64,000 bases of DNA from Amycolatopsis nigrescens CSC17Ta-90 (GTDB taxonomy: Bacteria; Actinomycetota; Actinomycetes; Mycobacteriales; Pseudonocardiaceae), in the NCBI RefSeq assembly GCF_000384315.1, contig NZ_ARVW01000001.1, forward strand, positions 8,539,001-8,603,000, given 5' to 3'. This document shows, piece by piece, positions 1-9,436 of this stretch. The notes under the pieces are model-generated. The model did not search any database. It saw only the letters and a program-made list of their open reading frames with translations, and was not told the DNA's origin. Made by a program: the position numbers and the translations under genes. Position 1 is the stretch's first letter; every line of letters begins with the position of its first letter.

Positions 1-5
1 GGACG

Positions 6-438
6 CTAGCCCGCGGCCCGATCGTCCGCCTTATCCGGAAGTGCTGGCACTGGCCGGGTGCCCATCATCAGGAAACAGCCGGGAACCGGCGGCGGCCCGC
101 TCGTGCGAGCGGCGGCCCGGTACTCGGTCGGTGCGCGGCCGGTCAGCTCGGTGAACCGCCGGCTGAAGGTGCCCAGGCTGGAGAAGCCGACCAGCACGCA
201 GATCTCGGTGACCGTGAGGTTCGCGCCGCGCAGCAGGTCCTGGGCCCGCTCGATCCGCCGCCGGGTCAGGTACGCCTTTGGCGTCTCCCCGTAGGCCGCG
301 GCGAAGGAGCGGATGAAATGCGCGCGACCAGCCCGCCACCGCGGCGAGCTGCTCGACGTTCAGCTCCTCGGCGAAATGCGCGTCCATCCAGTCCTTCGCC
401 CGGCGAAGGTGCGCCACGGCGGGAGGGCGGCCGGCCAT
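6..438 (-). pseudogene. AraC-type DNA-binding regulator, frameshifted
   Basis: The first part reads MAGRPPAVAHLRRAKDWMDA and then the first helix-turn-helix (ELNVEQLAAVAGWSR) in one frame. The continuation (HFIRSFAAAYGETPKAYLT, then LVGFSSLGTFSRRFTELTG, the classic second AraC HTH) is in another frame. The switch lies near 319-325, where adding two bases after TCGCGCG restores the AraC sequence. Rejoined, it is a compact protein of about 143 residues containing only the AraC DNA-binding domain, a known actinobacterial type. The ATG at 438 fits. It may be a real pseudogene or a base-calling error. No target is visible. Confidence 0.7.
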
Positions 439-445
439 CTGGCGG

Positions 446-3181
446 TCAGTGCGCCGCGTCGTTCCAGGACCGGCCGGAGCCGACCGAGACCTCCAGCGGT
501 ACCGCGAGCTGGTAGGCCGAGCCCATCTCCTTGCGTACCAAGGACTCCACCTCGGCGCGCTCGTCGCCGGCGACCTCCAGCACCAGTTCGTCGTGCACCT
601 GCAGCAGCACCCGGCTGTTCAGCTTCGCCTCGGTCAGCGCGCGGTGCACGTTCAGCATGGCGACCTTGATGATGTCCGCCGCGCTGCCCTGGATGGGCGC
701 GTTCAGCGCCATCCGCTCGGCCATCTCGCGACGCTGGCGATTGTCGCTGTTGAGGTCGGGCAGGTAGCGGCGGCGGCCGAAGATGGTCTCGGTGTAGCCG
801 ACCTTCCCCGCCTCCACGACCACCGTCTGCAGGTAGTCGCGCACCCCGCCGAACCTGGCGAAGTACGCGTCCATCTGCGCCTTGGCCTCCTCGGTGGAGA
901 TCCGCAGCTGCTGCGCGAGGCCGAAGGCGGACAGCCCGTAGGCCAGGCCGTAGGACATCGCCTTGATCCGGTAGCGCAGCTCCGGGGTTACCTCCTCTGG
1001 CGGCAGCGAGAACGCCTTCGACGCGACGAAGGTGTGCAGGTCCTCGCCGGTGTTGAAAGCCTCGATCAGGCCCTCGTCCCCGGACAGGTGCGCCATGATC
1101 CGCATCTCGATCTGGCTGTAGTCCGCGGTCATCAGCTCGGTGTAGCCACCGCCGACCACGAACGCGTCCCTGATCCGCCGCCCCTCCTCGGTGCGCACCG
1201 GGATGTTCTGCAGGTTCGGGTCCACAGAGGACAGCCGTCCGGTGGCGGCGATCGTCTGGTGCAGCGTGGTGTGGATCCGGCCGTCGTCCGCGATGGCCTT
1301 GATCAGCCCCTCCACCGTGCTGCGCAGCCGGGTGGCGTCCCGGTGCGCGAGCAGGTGCTGGAGGAAGGGGTGCTCGGTCTTCTCGTAGAGCGTCTGCAGC
1401 GCCTCGGCGTCGGTGGTGTAGCCGGTCTTGGTGCGCTTGGTCTTCGGCATCTCCAGCTTCTCGAAGAGCACCACCTGCAACTGCTTGGGCGAGCCGAGGT
1501 TGATCTGCTCGCCGATCACCGCGTAGGCGTCCTCGGCGGCCTGCCGGACCCCGGCCGCGTAGTGCGACTCCAACTCGGTCAGCTGCTCCGCATCCACCGC
1601 GATTCCGGCCGCCTCCAGCTCGGTGATCACCTCCAGCAGCGGCAGCTCGAGCTCGTCCAGCAGCTTCGCCGCGCCGATCTTGGTCAGCTCGCCGGCCAGC
1701 GATTCGGCCAGTTCGGCGATCGCGCGGGCGCGGACCAGTTCGGCCTGGACCAGCTTCTGGTCGCCCTCGTCGCCGTCGAGCAGGGACAGCTGCCCGTCGT
1801 CACCGTCAGCTTCCGAGCGCATCTCCCGCTGCAGGTAGCGCAGCACCAGGTCGTCCAGCTCGAAGGAGCGCTGCCCGGGGCGCACCAGGTAGGCGGCCAG
1901 CGCGGTGTCCATCGCCAACCCCGCCACCCGCCAGCCGCGGGCACGCGCCGCGTGCAGCGGCACCTTGAGCGAGTGCCCGACCTTGGGCACGTTGGCGTCC
2001 GCCAGCCAGCCGGCCAGTGCCTTCTCGTCGGACTCGTCCATTGTGGAGACATCGACGTACGCGCCCTCACCGTCCGCGGCGGCGAAGGCGACGGCCAGGA
2101 TGTCCGACTGCACGGACGCCCCGGTGGTGCGGAAGGACAGCCCGACCGGCTTGCCGGGGCCGGTGTGCCCGGCCAGCCAGCCGGCGAGCGCGCCGGAGCC
2201 CAGCGCCGCCCCGCTGACCTCGAAGCCCTCCTCGGCCTCCGGCTCGGCGCTGGACAGGGTGGCGAACAGCCGGTCCCGCAGCACCCGGAACTCGAGCTCG
2301 TCGAACAGCCGGTGCACCGCGTCGCGGTCCCACGGCCGCAGCTCCAGGTCCCCCGGCACGACCTCCATCGGCACGTCCCGGACCAGCTCGGTGAGCTGGC
2401 GGTTCAGCGTCACCGCGTCCAGGTGTGCGCGCAGCGCGTCGCCCACCTTGCCCTTGACCTCGTCCACCCGGTCGATCAGGTCGCCGAGCGAGCCGAACTG
2501 CTTGATCCACTTGGCCGCGGTCTTCTCGCCGACCCCCGGGATGCCGGGCAGGTTGTCCGACGGGTCGCCGCGCAGGGCGGCGAAGTCCGGGTACTGGACC
2601 GGGGTGAGGCTGTACTTCTCCTCCACCGCGGCCGGGTCGAACCGGACCAGCTCGGACACGCCCTTCTTCGGGTAGAGCACGGTGACCTGGTCGTTCACCA
2701 GCTGCAGCGCGTCCCGGTCGCCGGTACAGATCAGGACGTCGAAACCCTCCGCGACGGCCTGCGTGGTCAGCGTGGCGATCAGGTCGTCGGCCTCGTAGTT
2801 CACCTTGCTCAGCGCCGGGATGCCGAGCACGCTCAGCACCTCCTGGATCAGCGCGACCTGGCCCTTGAAGTCGTCCGGCGTGGCCGAGCGAGTGGCCTTG
2901 TACTCGGCGAAGGTCTCCGAGCGGAACGTCTGCCGCGAGACGTCGAAGGCGGTGGCCAGGTGCGTCGGCTGCTCGTCGCGCAGCAGGTTGATCAGCATCG
3001 AGGTGAACCCGAAGACCGCGTTGGTCACCTGGCCGGTCGACGTGCGGAACCGGTCCGCGGGCACCGCGAAGAAGGCGCGGTAGGCCATCGAATGGCCGTC
3101 GATCAGCAACAGGCGGGGCCGCTCCAGCGTGCCGTTCGCCGTTGTGGTGTTCGCTACTGTCTGGTTCTCGGTCGGGCTCAC
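446..3181 (-). CDS. polA: DNA polymerase I
   Basis: Family A polymerase of 911 residues from a GTG at 3181. The N-terminal 5'-3' exonuclease domain begins LLLIDGHSMAYRAFFAVP and keeps the helix-hairpin-helix segment GDPSDNLPGIPGVGEKTAAK. The middle 3'-5' exonuclease-like domain lacks clear DEDD residues, as in other actinobacterial PolA. The polymerase domain has motif A DYSQIEMRIMAHLSG, motif B RYRIKAMSYGLAYGL and motif C QVHDELVLEV. It fills gaps in repair and removes Okazaki RNA primers. It is divergent from the thioesterase gene across about 100 bp. An in-frame start at 3298 would add unconserved residues, so the GTG is preferred. Confidence 0.97.
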   Translation of the reverse strand: MSPTENQTVANTTTANGTLERPRLLLIDGHSMAYRAFFAVPADRFRTSTGQVTNAVFGFTSMLINLLRDEQPTHLATAFDVSRQTFRSETFAEYKATRSATPDDFKGQVALIQEVLSVLGIPALSKVNYEADDLIATLTTQAVAEGFDVLICTGDRDALQLVNDQVTVLYPKKGVSELVRFDPAAVEEKYSLTPVQYPDFAALRGDPSDNLPGIPGVGEKTAAKWIKQFGSLGDLIDRVDEVKGKVGDALRAHLDAVTLNRQLTELVRDVPMEVVPGDLELRPWDRDAVHRLFDELEFRVLRDRLFATLSSAEPEAEEGFEVSGAALGSGALAGWLAGHTGPGKPVGLSFRTTGASVQSDILAVAFAAADGEGAYVDVSTMDESDEKALAGWLADANVPKVGHSLKVPLHAARARGWRVAGLAMDTALAAYLVRPGQRSFELDDLVLRYLQREMRSEADGDDGQLSLLDGDEGDQKLVQAELVRARAIAELAESLAGELTKIGAAKLLDELELPLLEVITELEAAGIAVDAEQLTELESHYAAGVRQAAEDAYAVIGEQINLGSPKQLQVVLFEKLEMPKTKRTKTGYTTDAEALQTLYEKTEHPFLQHLLAHRDATRLRSTVEGLIKAIADDGRIHTTLHQTIAATGRLSSVDPNLQNIPVRTEEGRRIRDAFVVGGGYTELMTADYSQIEMRIMAHLSGDEGLIEAFNTGEDLHTFVASKAFSLPPEEVTPELRYRIKAMSYGLAYGLSAFGLAQQLRISTEEAKAQMDAYFARFGGVRDYLQTVVVEAGKVGYTETIFGRRRYLPDLNSDNRQRREMAERMALNAPIQGSAADIIKVAMLNVHRALTEAKLNSRVLLQVHDELVLEVAGDERAEVESLVRKEMGSAYQLAVPLEVSVGSGRSWNDAAH

Positions 3182-3282
3182 GCGAGCGAGTCTAGGGTGA
3201 TGCCCTGACACTCTTTCGTGAGCGTTCCGGTGAGGCCTGCTTCCGGACCCGGACGAGTGCCCTGCCGAATAAGGAGTCAAGG

Positions 3283-3711
3283 TTGCCCGAGCCAGCATCC
3301 GCCCAGTTCGCCGGTATCAACCCGGCGGCCGCCGACCAGCAGCTCAATGCCAAGCTCGGCATCGAGCTCACCGAGGTGACCAAGGACCGGGTGGTCGCCA
3401 CCATGCCGGTGAAGGGCAACCTGCAGCCCTACGGCCTGCTCCACGGTGGGGCGAACGCGGTGGTCGCCGAAGCGATCGGCTCCACCGTCGCCGCGCTAAA
3501 CGCCGGTGAAGGGCGGGTCGCGCTCGGTCTCGAGCTGTCCTGCACGCACCACCGCGCGGTGCGCGAGGGCACGGTGACCGCGGTGGCCACCCCGCTGCAC
3601 ATCGGCCGCGGCACCATCACGGTGGACATCGTGCTCACGGACGACGCCGACCGCCGCACCTGCACGGCCCGGCTGACCTGCGTGGTCCGGGACCAGCCGC
3701 CGGCGGGCTGA
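3283..3711 (+). CDS. PaaI-family hotdog thioesterase
   Basis: A 142-residue single hotdog-fold protein. It has the PaaI/YbgC-type active-site stretch NLQPYGLLHGGANAVVAEAIGS, with the LHGG loop and a following acidic helix residue, and the strand GLELSCTHHRAVREG. The family hydrolyses acyl-CoA (often phenylacetyl- or hydroxybenzoyl-CoA); the substrate here is unknown. It starts at TTG 3283 behind an AAGGAG-like ribosome site and ends 7 bp before the LysR gene, so the two are probably cotranscribed. Confidence 0.9.
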   Translation: MPEPASAQFAGINPAAADQQLNAKLGIELTEVTKDRVVATMPVKGNLQPYGLLHGGANAVVAEAIGSTVAALNAGEGRVALGLELSCTHHRAVREGTVTAVATPLHIGRGTITVDIVLTDDADRRTCTARLTCVVRDQPPAG

Positions 3712-3718
3712 GCCTCCG

Positions 3719-4693
3719 GTGGACCTCGATCTGGCTCAGGTGCGGGCGTTCCTCGTCACCGCGGAACACCAGCACTTCAGCCGGGCCGCGGAGACGCTTT
3801 TCCTCACCCAGCAGGCGCTGTCCAAGCGGATCAGGCGGCTGGAAGACGCCCTCGGCGTGCGGCTGTTCCTGCGCACCAACCGGTCGGTCGAGCTGACCGG
3901 GGACGGCACCCGGTTCCTCCCGTACGCCAGGGAGCTCATCCGAGCGGCGGACGCCGCGCTGGCCGCGATGGGCGCCGACGACCGGCCGCTGCGGGTGGAC
4001 CTGATCGACAACCGGCTGTCCCCGATGTTCGTGCTGCGCAAGGTCGCCGAGCTGGACCCGGAGCTGCGCATCGAGCGCAGCGGACGGCGGGGTCTCGCGG
4101 AGGCGCTGGACCCGCTCGTGCAAGGCGAGCTCGACGTGGCCTTCGGCCGGGTCAACGACCTCGGCCGGGAGCTTCCCGAGCAGCTGGACCGGCGGCTGGT
4201 GCGACTGGAGCCGCTGGTCGCGCTGCTGCCGCCGGAGCATCCGCTTGCCGGCGGCGACGCGATCCGGATGGCGGACCTTGGGCCCGCGGGCATCTGGCTG
4301 CCGTCACTGGCCGGGCCGGTGGAGTGGCTGACGTACCTGCGCCGGATGAGTGAGCGGCTGGACGTCGTGCTGGACACCTCCGGCAACACCTACGACCTGC
4401 GGCACACCCTGGAGCAGACCCGTTACGGCAAGAACCGGGTCACCCTGGCCGGTGCCGACATGGAGCTCGCGCCCGATCTCAACCTCCGGGTGCTGCCGTT
4501 CGCGCCGTCCCCGCTGTTCCCCTGGTCGATCGTCTGGCACCGGGACAACGACCGGGCCGCGCTCCGCCGCCTGCTGGCCGCACTGGGCCGGGCCAGCAGG
4601 TCGGCGGGCTGGTGCGCCTACGACCCCGGGCGGGACTGGCTGCCCGAGGCCGACCTGGTCACCGTGAAAGGTGCCGCCGGAACCAGGCGGTGA
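3719..4693 (+). CDS. LysR-family transcriptional regulator
   Basis: 324 residues from GTG 3719. The N-terminal winged HTH is typical: LDLAQVRAFLVTAEHQHFSRAAETL, then TQQALSKRIRRLEDALGVRLF and RTNRSVELTGDG. The C-terminal part is the substrate-binding effector domain. It follows the thioesterase gene by 7 bp. Its 3' end overlaps the convergent alpha/beta-hydrolase gene by 35 bp, so either neighbour could be a target. The ligand cannot be inferred. Confidence 0.93.
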   Translation: MDLDLAQVRAFLVTAEHQHFSRAAETLFLTQQALSKRIRRLEDALGVRLFLRTNRSVELTGDGTRFLPYARELIRAADAALAAMGADDRPLRVDLIDNRLSPMFVLRKVAELDPELRIERSGRRGLAEALDPLVQGELDVAFGRVNDLGRELPEQLDRRLVRLEPLVALLPPEHPLAGGDAIRMADLGPAGIWLPSLAGPVEWLTYLRRMSERLDVVLDTSGNTYDLRHTLEQTRYGKNRVTLAGADMELAPDLNLRVLPFAPSPLFPWSIVWHRDNDRAALRRLLAALGRASRSAGWCAYDPGRDWLPEADLVTVKGAAGTRR

Positions 4694-5465
4694 ACTCCGC
4701 GTCCACCACGGCCGCGTGCGCGGTCTGCGGCGCCGGCTCCACGCCGGGCTCCTCGGCCAGTGCGTGCGCCATGTCCGGCACGGTGACCAGCCTGGCCCGC
4801 GCGCCCAGCTCGCGGGCCAGCGCGGCGGCGGGCTCGCGGATCGCGATGTCGTCCGCCTCCCCGGTCACCAGCAGCACCTCGGCGTCGAGCTCACCCGCCC
4901 GGCGGACGAAGTCGAACCGGTCGGCGACCGCACGCGACCGTTCGGTCCAGTCGTAGACGGTGTCGTAGGCCCGCTCGTTGGCCGCCACCACGGGCGCGAG
5001 CTGGGTGACCGGGCTGACCAGCGCCGCCGCCTCGATCGGCAGCTCCGCCCTGGCCAGTACCTCCAGCGCAACGGCCGCGCCGGCCGAACCGCCGGCCACC
5101 CCGACCGGTCCGTCCACAAGGGACAGCCGCGTGCGCAGCGCGGCCACCGCGGCGGGGAGCTCGTCCGCGGCCTGTTCCGCGACCGGCCCGGCGACGTTGA
5201 GCACGTAGTCCTCGGCCGCCAGCCGGAACACCTCGTCCGGCCCGCCTGCCGGGGACCGGCCGCCGAACATCGGCAGCCCGAGGTACACCCGCCAGGCGTC
5301 CAGTCCGTGCATCGGCAGTGCCGCGGCCATCGCCGCCTCGGTGCGCGGCGCGTCCATCAGGTGCCAGGTCACCACCAGCGCACCGGACGTGCCGCCGCCC
5401 GTCGGTGCCAGCGCGACGAACGGCACGCCGGCGGCGACACCCTTGATGGTCGATGAGGTCTGCAT
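4659..5465 (-). CDS. Alpha/beta hydrolase family protein
   Basis: 268 residues from ATG 5465. It has the nucleophile elbow GVAGGSAGAAVALEVLA (G-G-S-A-G), an oxyanion-type segment early on, an acid region LLVTGEADDIAIREP and a late histidine in VTVPDMAHALAEEPG, which together complete a Ser-Asp-His triad. The family includes esterases, lipases and dienelactone-hydrolase-like enzymes. No signal peptide is seen, so it is probably cytoplasmic. It lies downstream of the liv operon but is separated from it by a strong hairpin at 5498-5547. Confidence 0.85.
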   Translation of the reverse strand: MQTSSTIKGVAAGVPFVALAPTGGGTSGALVVTWHLMDAPRTEAAMAAALPMHGLDAWRVYLGLPMFGGRSPAGGPDEVFRLAAEDYVLNVAGPVAEQAADELPAAVAALRTRLSLVDGPVGVAGGSAGAAVALEVLARAELPIEAAALVSPVTQLAPVVAANERAYDTVYDWTERSRAVADRFDFVRRAGELDAEVLLVTGEADDIAIREPAAALARELGARARLVTVPDMAHALAEEPGVEPAPQTAHAAVVDAEFTAWFRRHLSR

Positions 5466-5497
5466 GGTCACTCCCGTGTCCCGTTGGCGCTCCGAAC

Positions 5498-5547
5498 GAC
5501 CGGAACCCCGCCTGGGACAAGCAAAGCGCCCAGACGGGGTTCCGGTC
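5498..5547 (-). terminator. Hairpin terminator behind the liv operon
   Basis: A perfect 13-bp inverted repeat, GACCGGAACCCCG (5498-5510) and its complement (5535-5547). The inner 6 bp extend the stem with one mismatch, so the total stem is about 19 bp. It lies between livF and the downstream hydrolase, both on the minus strand. There is no clear U-tract, as is usual in high-GC actinomycetes. Confidence 0.75.
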
Positions 5548-5590
5548 CAACAGCCTTTGCGGCGAGCCGAGCACAACCGGTGGTTGTCAC

Positions 5591-6304
5591 TCAGCCGACG
5601 CCGAGGTACGCCTCCTTGACGCTGGCGTCCGCGAGCAGTTCCTTGCCGCCACCGGACTTGGTGATCCGCCCGGTCTCCAGCACGTACGCGCGGTGCGCCC
5701 TGGACAGTGCCTGCTGGGCGTTCTGCTCGACCAGTAGCACCGTGGTGCCCTGCTGGTTGATCTCGGTGATGATCCGGAAGATCTGCTGGATGAACTGGGG
5801 CGCCAGGCCCATCGACGGCTCGTCCAGCAGCAGCAACCGCGGCTTCGCCATCAACGCGCGACCGATGGCGAGCATCTGCTGCTCCCCGCCGGACAGCGTG
5901 CCACCGGCCTGCGACTTGCGTTCGGCCAGCCGCGGGAACAGCTCGAAGACCCGGTCCAGCTCCGCGGGCAGGTTCTTGCGGTCCTTGCGCGCGTACGCGC
6001 CCATGTCCAGGTTCTCCAGGATGGTCATCCCGGGGAAGATGCCCCGCCCCTCCGGCGCCTGGGAGATTCCCCGCACCACGCGCAGGTCCGCGCGCAGCTT
6101 GGTGATGTCCTCCCCGTCGAAGGTGATCTTGCCGGCGGACACCGGGCGGATTCCGGAGATGGCCCGCATCGTGGTGGACTTCCCGGCGCCGTTGGCCCCG
6201 ATCAGCGTCACGATCTCGCCCTCTTGGACACTGATCGACAGCTCGTGCACCGCCTGGATCCGTCCGTAGTGGACGGACACATCGGACAACTCAAGCAACG
6301 TCAT
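5591..6304 (-). CDS. livF: Branched-chain amino-acid ABC transporter ATPase LivF
   Basis: 237 residues. Walker A is GANGAGKSTT, the ABC signature is TLSGGEQQMLAIGRALM, Walker B is RLLLLDEPSMGLAP and the H-loop region reads VLLVEQNAQQAL. Length and the EQNA motif fit LivF, the shorter of the two ATPases that power uptake of Leu/Ile/Val or related compounds. Last gene of the five-gene operon; it overlaps livG by 14 bp, which suggests translational coupling. Confidence 0.95.
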   Translation of the reverse strand: MTLLELSDVSVHYGRIQAVHELSISVQEGEIVTLIGANGAGKSTTMRAISGIRPVSAGKITFDGEDITKLRADLRVVRGISQAPEGRGIFPGMTILENLDMGAYARKDRKNLPAELDRVFELFPRLAERKSQAGGTLSGGEQQMLAIGRALMAKPRLLLLDEPSMGLAPQFIQQIFRIITEINQQGTTVLLVEQNAQQALSRAHRAYVLETGRITKSGGGKELLADASVKEAYLGVG

Positions 6305-7214
6305 CGTCAGGCACTCCCAGGTAAGCGGCGATCACAGCGGGGTTCTCCCTGATCTCGGCCGGCTGTCCTTCAGCGATCTTCTTCCCGAACTCGAGCACGA
6401 CGATCCGGTCGGTCACGCCCATCACCAGTTTCATGTCGTGCTCGATCAGCAGCACGGTGAAACCGTCGTCGCGGATCTTGCGGATCAGCCCCATGAGCTC
6501 TTCCTTCTCATTGGGGTTGAACCCGGCCGCCGGCTCGTCGAGGCAGAGCAACTTCGGCTCGGTGGCCAGTGCCCTGGCGATCTCCAGCCGGCGTTGGTAG
6601 CCGTACGGCAGGTTCTTCGCCTTGTCGGCGGCGCGGTCCGCGATGCCGACGAACTCCAGCAGCGCCATCGCCTTGTCGATCGCGGCCCGCTCTTCGTGCA
6701 GGTGCCGCGGGGACCGGAACAGCGCCCCGACCACGCTGGTCCGGTGCCGGGCGTCGGTGCCCACCACCACGTTCTCCAGCGCGGTCATCTCGGAGAAGAG
6801 CCTGATGTTCTGGAACGTCCTGGCGATGCCGAGCCGGGTGATCCGGTTCTTCGCGGCCTTGCCGAGCGGCTTGTCCTCCAGCAGCACCTGCCCCGACGTG
6901 GGGCGGTAAACCCCGGTCATCGCGTTGAAGCAGGTGGTCTTGCCGGCACCGTTCGGCCCGATCAGGCCGAGGATCTCACCGCGCCGGATCTCGAAGGACA
7001 CCTCGTCCAGCGCGACCAGCCCGCCGAACCGGACGGTGAGCGCACGCAGTTCGAGCAGCGTCTCACCGACCGCGACCTCCATGTCGCGGTCCGCGGCGAC
7101 GACCTCGGCGACCTCGGCGTCGTGCTCGGCACGCTCCTCGGCGGTCATGTGCCGAAGTTCCTCGACCAGTCCGCCTTCGGCCGGCACTTCCGGGCCGTTG
7201 CCTGGCTCGGTCAT
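6291..7214 (-). CDS. livG: Branched-chain amino-acid ABC transporter ATPase LivG
   Basis: 307 residues. Walker A is [12 protein letters not shown], the signature region is [16 protein letters not shown], Walker B is [14 protein letters not shown] and the switch region is [14 protein letters not shown]. The LivG hallmark P-A-A-G-(F/M)-N-P is present. An acidic N-terminal extension of about 50 residues precedes the usual start. It overlaps livM upstream by 4 bp and livF downstream by 14 bp. Confidence 0.95.
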   Translation of the reverse strand: MTEPGNGPEVPAEGGLVEELRHMTAEERAEHDAEVAEVVAADRDMEVAVGETLLELRALTVRFGGLVALDEVSFEIRRGEILGLIGPNGAGKTTCFNAMTGVYRPTSGQVLLEDKPLGKAAKNRITRLGIARTFQNIRLFSEMTALENVVVGTDARHRTSVVGALFRSPRHLHEERAAIDKAMALLEFVGIADRAADKAKNLPYGYQRRLEIARALATEPKLLCLDEPAAGFNPNEKEELMGLIRKIRDDGFTVLLIEHDMKLVMGVTDRIVVLEFGKKIAEGQPAEIRENPAVIAAYLGVPDDDVA

Positions 7215-8335
7215 TTCTTGCCTCCCGCCGTCTGGTCGCTGACGAGCGCGCCGTCGCTGCTGATCTGCTCCCCCTTGCCGAGCAGGCGCTGGTACGCCTG
7301 TCTGCCGTAGGTGAGCAGCCGCTGCCGCGCGCCGAGCAGGCCCTGCGGGCGGAAGATCATCAGGATGATCAGCGCGACCCCGAAGATCAGGAACTTGTAC
7401 TCGGCGATACCCAGGAAGCGCAGCGGAACGTAGGAGACCACGACCGCGCCGAGCAGGACACCGACCTTGTTCCCGGAGCCGCCGAGGATCACCGCCGCCA
7501 GGAACAGCATCGAGGTGACCACGTCGAACTTCTGGTTGTTCACATAGGCGAGCTGCCCGGCGTAGAGCGAGCCGGACAGGCCGCCGATCGCGGCACCGAT
7601 GACGAAGGCCCAGATCTTGAACTTGAACGTGTTGACGCCCATGATCTCGGCCGCGTCCTCGTCGTCCCGGATCGCCACCCAGGCGCGGCCGACCCGGCTG
7701 CGTTCCAGGTTGCCGACCGCGAACAGGATGACGATCACGATCGTGACGCAGAGCCAGTACCAGGGCAGGCCGTCGGTGTTGTTGAACAAGGCTCTGCCGT
7801 CGGCATTGGTCCCCGGTGGATGGCCGACCTGCTGGAAACCCTGGTTGCCGCGCAACGGGTCCACGTTGTCGGCCAGCAACCGGACCAGCTCACCGAAACC
7901 GAGGGTGACGATGGCCAGGTAGTCCCCGCGTAATCGCAGGGTCGGGGTACCGAGGATGACCCCGAAGATCATCGTGATCGCCATGGCGAGCGGGATGACC
8001 GCCAGGTAGGGCAGCTTGCTCAACGAAGAGTCGGGACTGGTGAACAGGGCCGCGACATAGGCGCCGACGGCGAAGAACCCGACGTAGCCGAGGTCGAGCA
8101 GCCCGGCCTGGCCGACCACCACGTTCAGCCCGATCGCGATCAGCGCGTACCTGGCCACCTCGAACATGGCGATCGGGAAGTCGTAACCGGGCTCGGTGGA
8201 GATGAGCGGCGGGTTGAGCACCGGCAGCAGGTAGATCAGCACGACGATCGGGATCAGGATCGCCCACTGCTGCGGCCGGTTCAGGTTGTTCCATCGCTCG
8301 CCGAAAGAGCGGCGGGGGCTGGTCGTGGTCGTCAT
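7211..8335 (-). CDS. livM: Branched-chain amino-acid ABC transporter permease LivM
   Basis: 374 residues with many hydrophobic segments. The family region [21 protein letters not shown] and the ABC-contacting EAA-like loop [18 protein letters not shown] identify it. It forms the membrane channel with LivH. It overlaps livH by 4 bp (ATGA) and livG by 4 bp, typical coupling of this operon. Confidence 0.95.
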   Translation of the reverse strand: MTTTTSPRRSFGERWNNLNRPQQWAILIPIVVLIYLLPVLNPPLISTEPGYDFPIAMFEVARYALIAIGLNVVVGQAGLLDLGYVGFFAVGAYVAALFTSPDSSLSKLPYLAVIPLAMAITMIFGVILGTPTLRLRGDYLAIVTLGFGELVRLLADNVDPLRGNQGFQQVGHPPGTNADGRALFNNTDGLPWYWLCVTIVIVILFAVGNLERSRVGRAWVAIRDDEDAAEIMGVNTFKFKIWAFVIGAAIGGLSGSLYAGQLAYVNNQKFDVVTSMLFLAAVILGGSGNKVGVLLGAVVVSYVPLRFLGIAEYKFLIFGVALIILMIFRPQGLLGARQRLLTYGRQAYQRLLGKGEQISSDGALVSDQTAGGKK

Positions 8336-9348
8336 ACCCTCGCCTTTCCAAGAGATTCACCGAGTATGCCGGTCGGCCGGAACATCAGGATCAGCACCAG
8401 CAGCACGAACGCGACCACGTCGCGCCACTCGCCGCCGAACAGCGACTGGCCGTAGTTCTCGGCAAGGCCGAGCAGCAGCCCGCCGAGCACGGCGCCGCGG
8501 AGGTTGCCGATGCCGCCGAGCACGGCCGCGGTGAATGCCTTGATGCCCAGGATGAAACCGCCCTGGTACCAGGCGCCCTGCGGGATCTTCATCATGTAGA
8601 ACAACGCCGCCGCACCGGCGAGCAGGCCGCCGATGAGGAAGGTCAGCACGATGACCCGCTCCTTGTTCACCCCCATCAGGGTCGCGGTGTCCGGGTCCTG
8701 CGCGACCGCGCGGATACCCCGGCCGAGCCGGGTGCGGTTGACGAACAGGTCCGCGAACAGCATCAGCAGCAGCGACGCGAACACGATGATGATCGTGATG
8801 TTGGTGACGCTGGCGCCGAAGATCTCGAAGACCTTCTCCGGCCGCAGCAGCCTGATCGCCTGCTCGGCGTTCCCGCCGCGGGTGATGAAGATGATCTGCT
8901 GCAGGACGAACGAGGCGCCGATCGCGGTGATCAGGAAGACCAGCCTTGGCGCGCCCCGTTTTCGGAGCGGCCGGTAGGCGACCCGTTCCAGCACCACCGC
9001 CGTGCCGCCGGAGATCAGCATGGAGACGACCAGCGCGAGCAGCAGGAAGCCGATCAGTTCGAAGACCGGCAGCTCCGGCGTCGAACCGGGTCGGAAACCC
9101 AGGCCGTAGAAGGTGAACCAGGTGGCGTAGGCGCCGTAGATGAAGACTTCGGAATGGGCGAAGTTGATGAGCTTGAGGACGCCGTAGACCAAGGTGTAAC
9201 CCAGCGCCACCAGCGCGTAGATGCTGCCTTGGGAAAGACCCTCGACGGTGTTGTTCCAGAACTGGTCACCGAGAGCACCGACGTCGAACTTGATCCAGCT
9301 GTCGTCCTGCGCGAGGAACAGCGAGGGCATCGCTTGGTAAAAGGACAC
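8332..9348 (-). CDS. livH: Branched-chain amino-acid ABC transporter permease LivH
   Basis: 338 residues from GTG 9348, chosen because GGAG stands five bases upstream. It shows the LivH signature GLSQGSIYALVALGYTLVYG followed by LINFAHSEVFIYGAY, and the loop GRGIRAVAQDPDTATLMGVN. It is an integral membrane partner of LivM. An 88-bp gap separates it from livK. Confidence 0.95.
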   Translation of the reverse strand: MSFYQAMPSLFLAQDDSWIKFDVGALGDQFWNNTVEGLSQGSIYALVALGYTLVYGVLKLINFAHSEVFIYGAYATWFTFYGLGFRPGSTPELPVFELIGFLLLALVVSMLISGGTAVVLERVAYRPLRKRGAPRLVFLITAIGASFVLQQIIFITRGGNAEQAIRLLRPEKVFEIFGASVTNITIIIVFASLLLMLFADLFVNRTRLGRGIRAVAQDPDTATLMGVNKERVIVLTFLIGGLLAGAAALFYMMKIPQGAWYQGGFILGIKAFTAAVLGGIGNLRGAVLGGLLLGLAENYGQSLFGGEWRDVVAFVLLVLILMFRPTGILGESLGKARV

Positions 9349-9436
9349 TTGTTCTCCATGTGGGGCCGGGGCGCGCACCCGGCGGGATCAAGCCGCCGAA
9401 CGCGCGCCCCGGATACCGAGCCGATCGAAACCGAAG

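Noticed and set aside
449..3208. A 919-residue open frame opposite polA
   Set aside because: It is the antisense shadow of a highly conserved gene in GC-rich DNA and has no domain.
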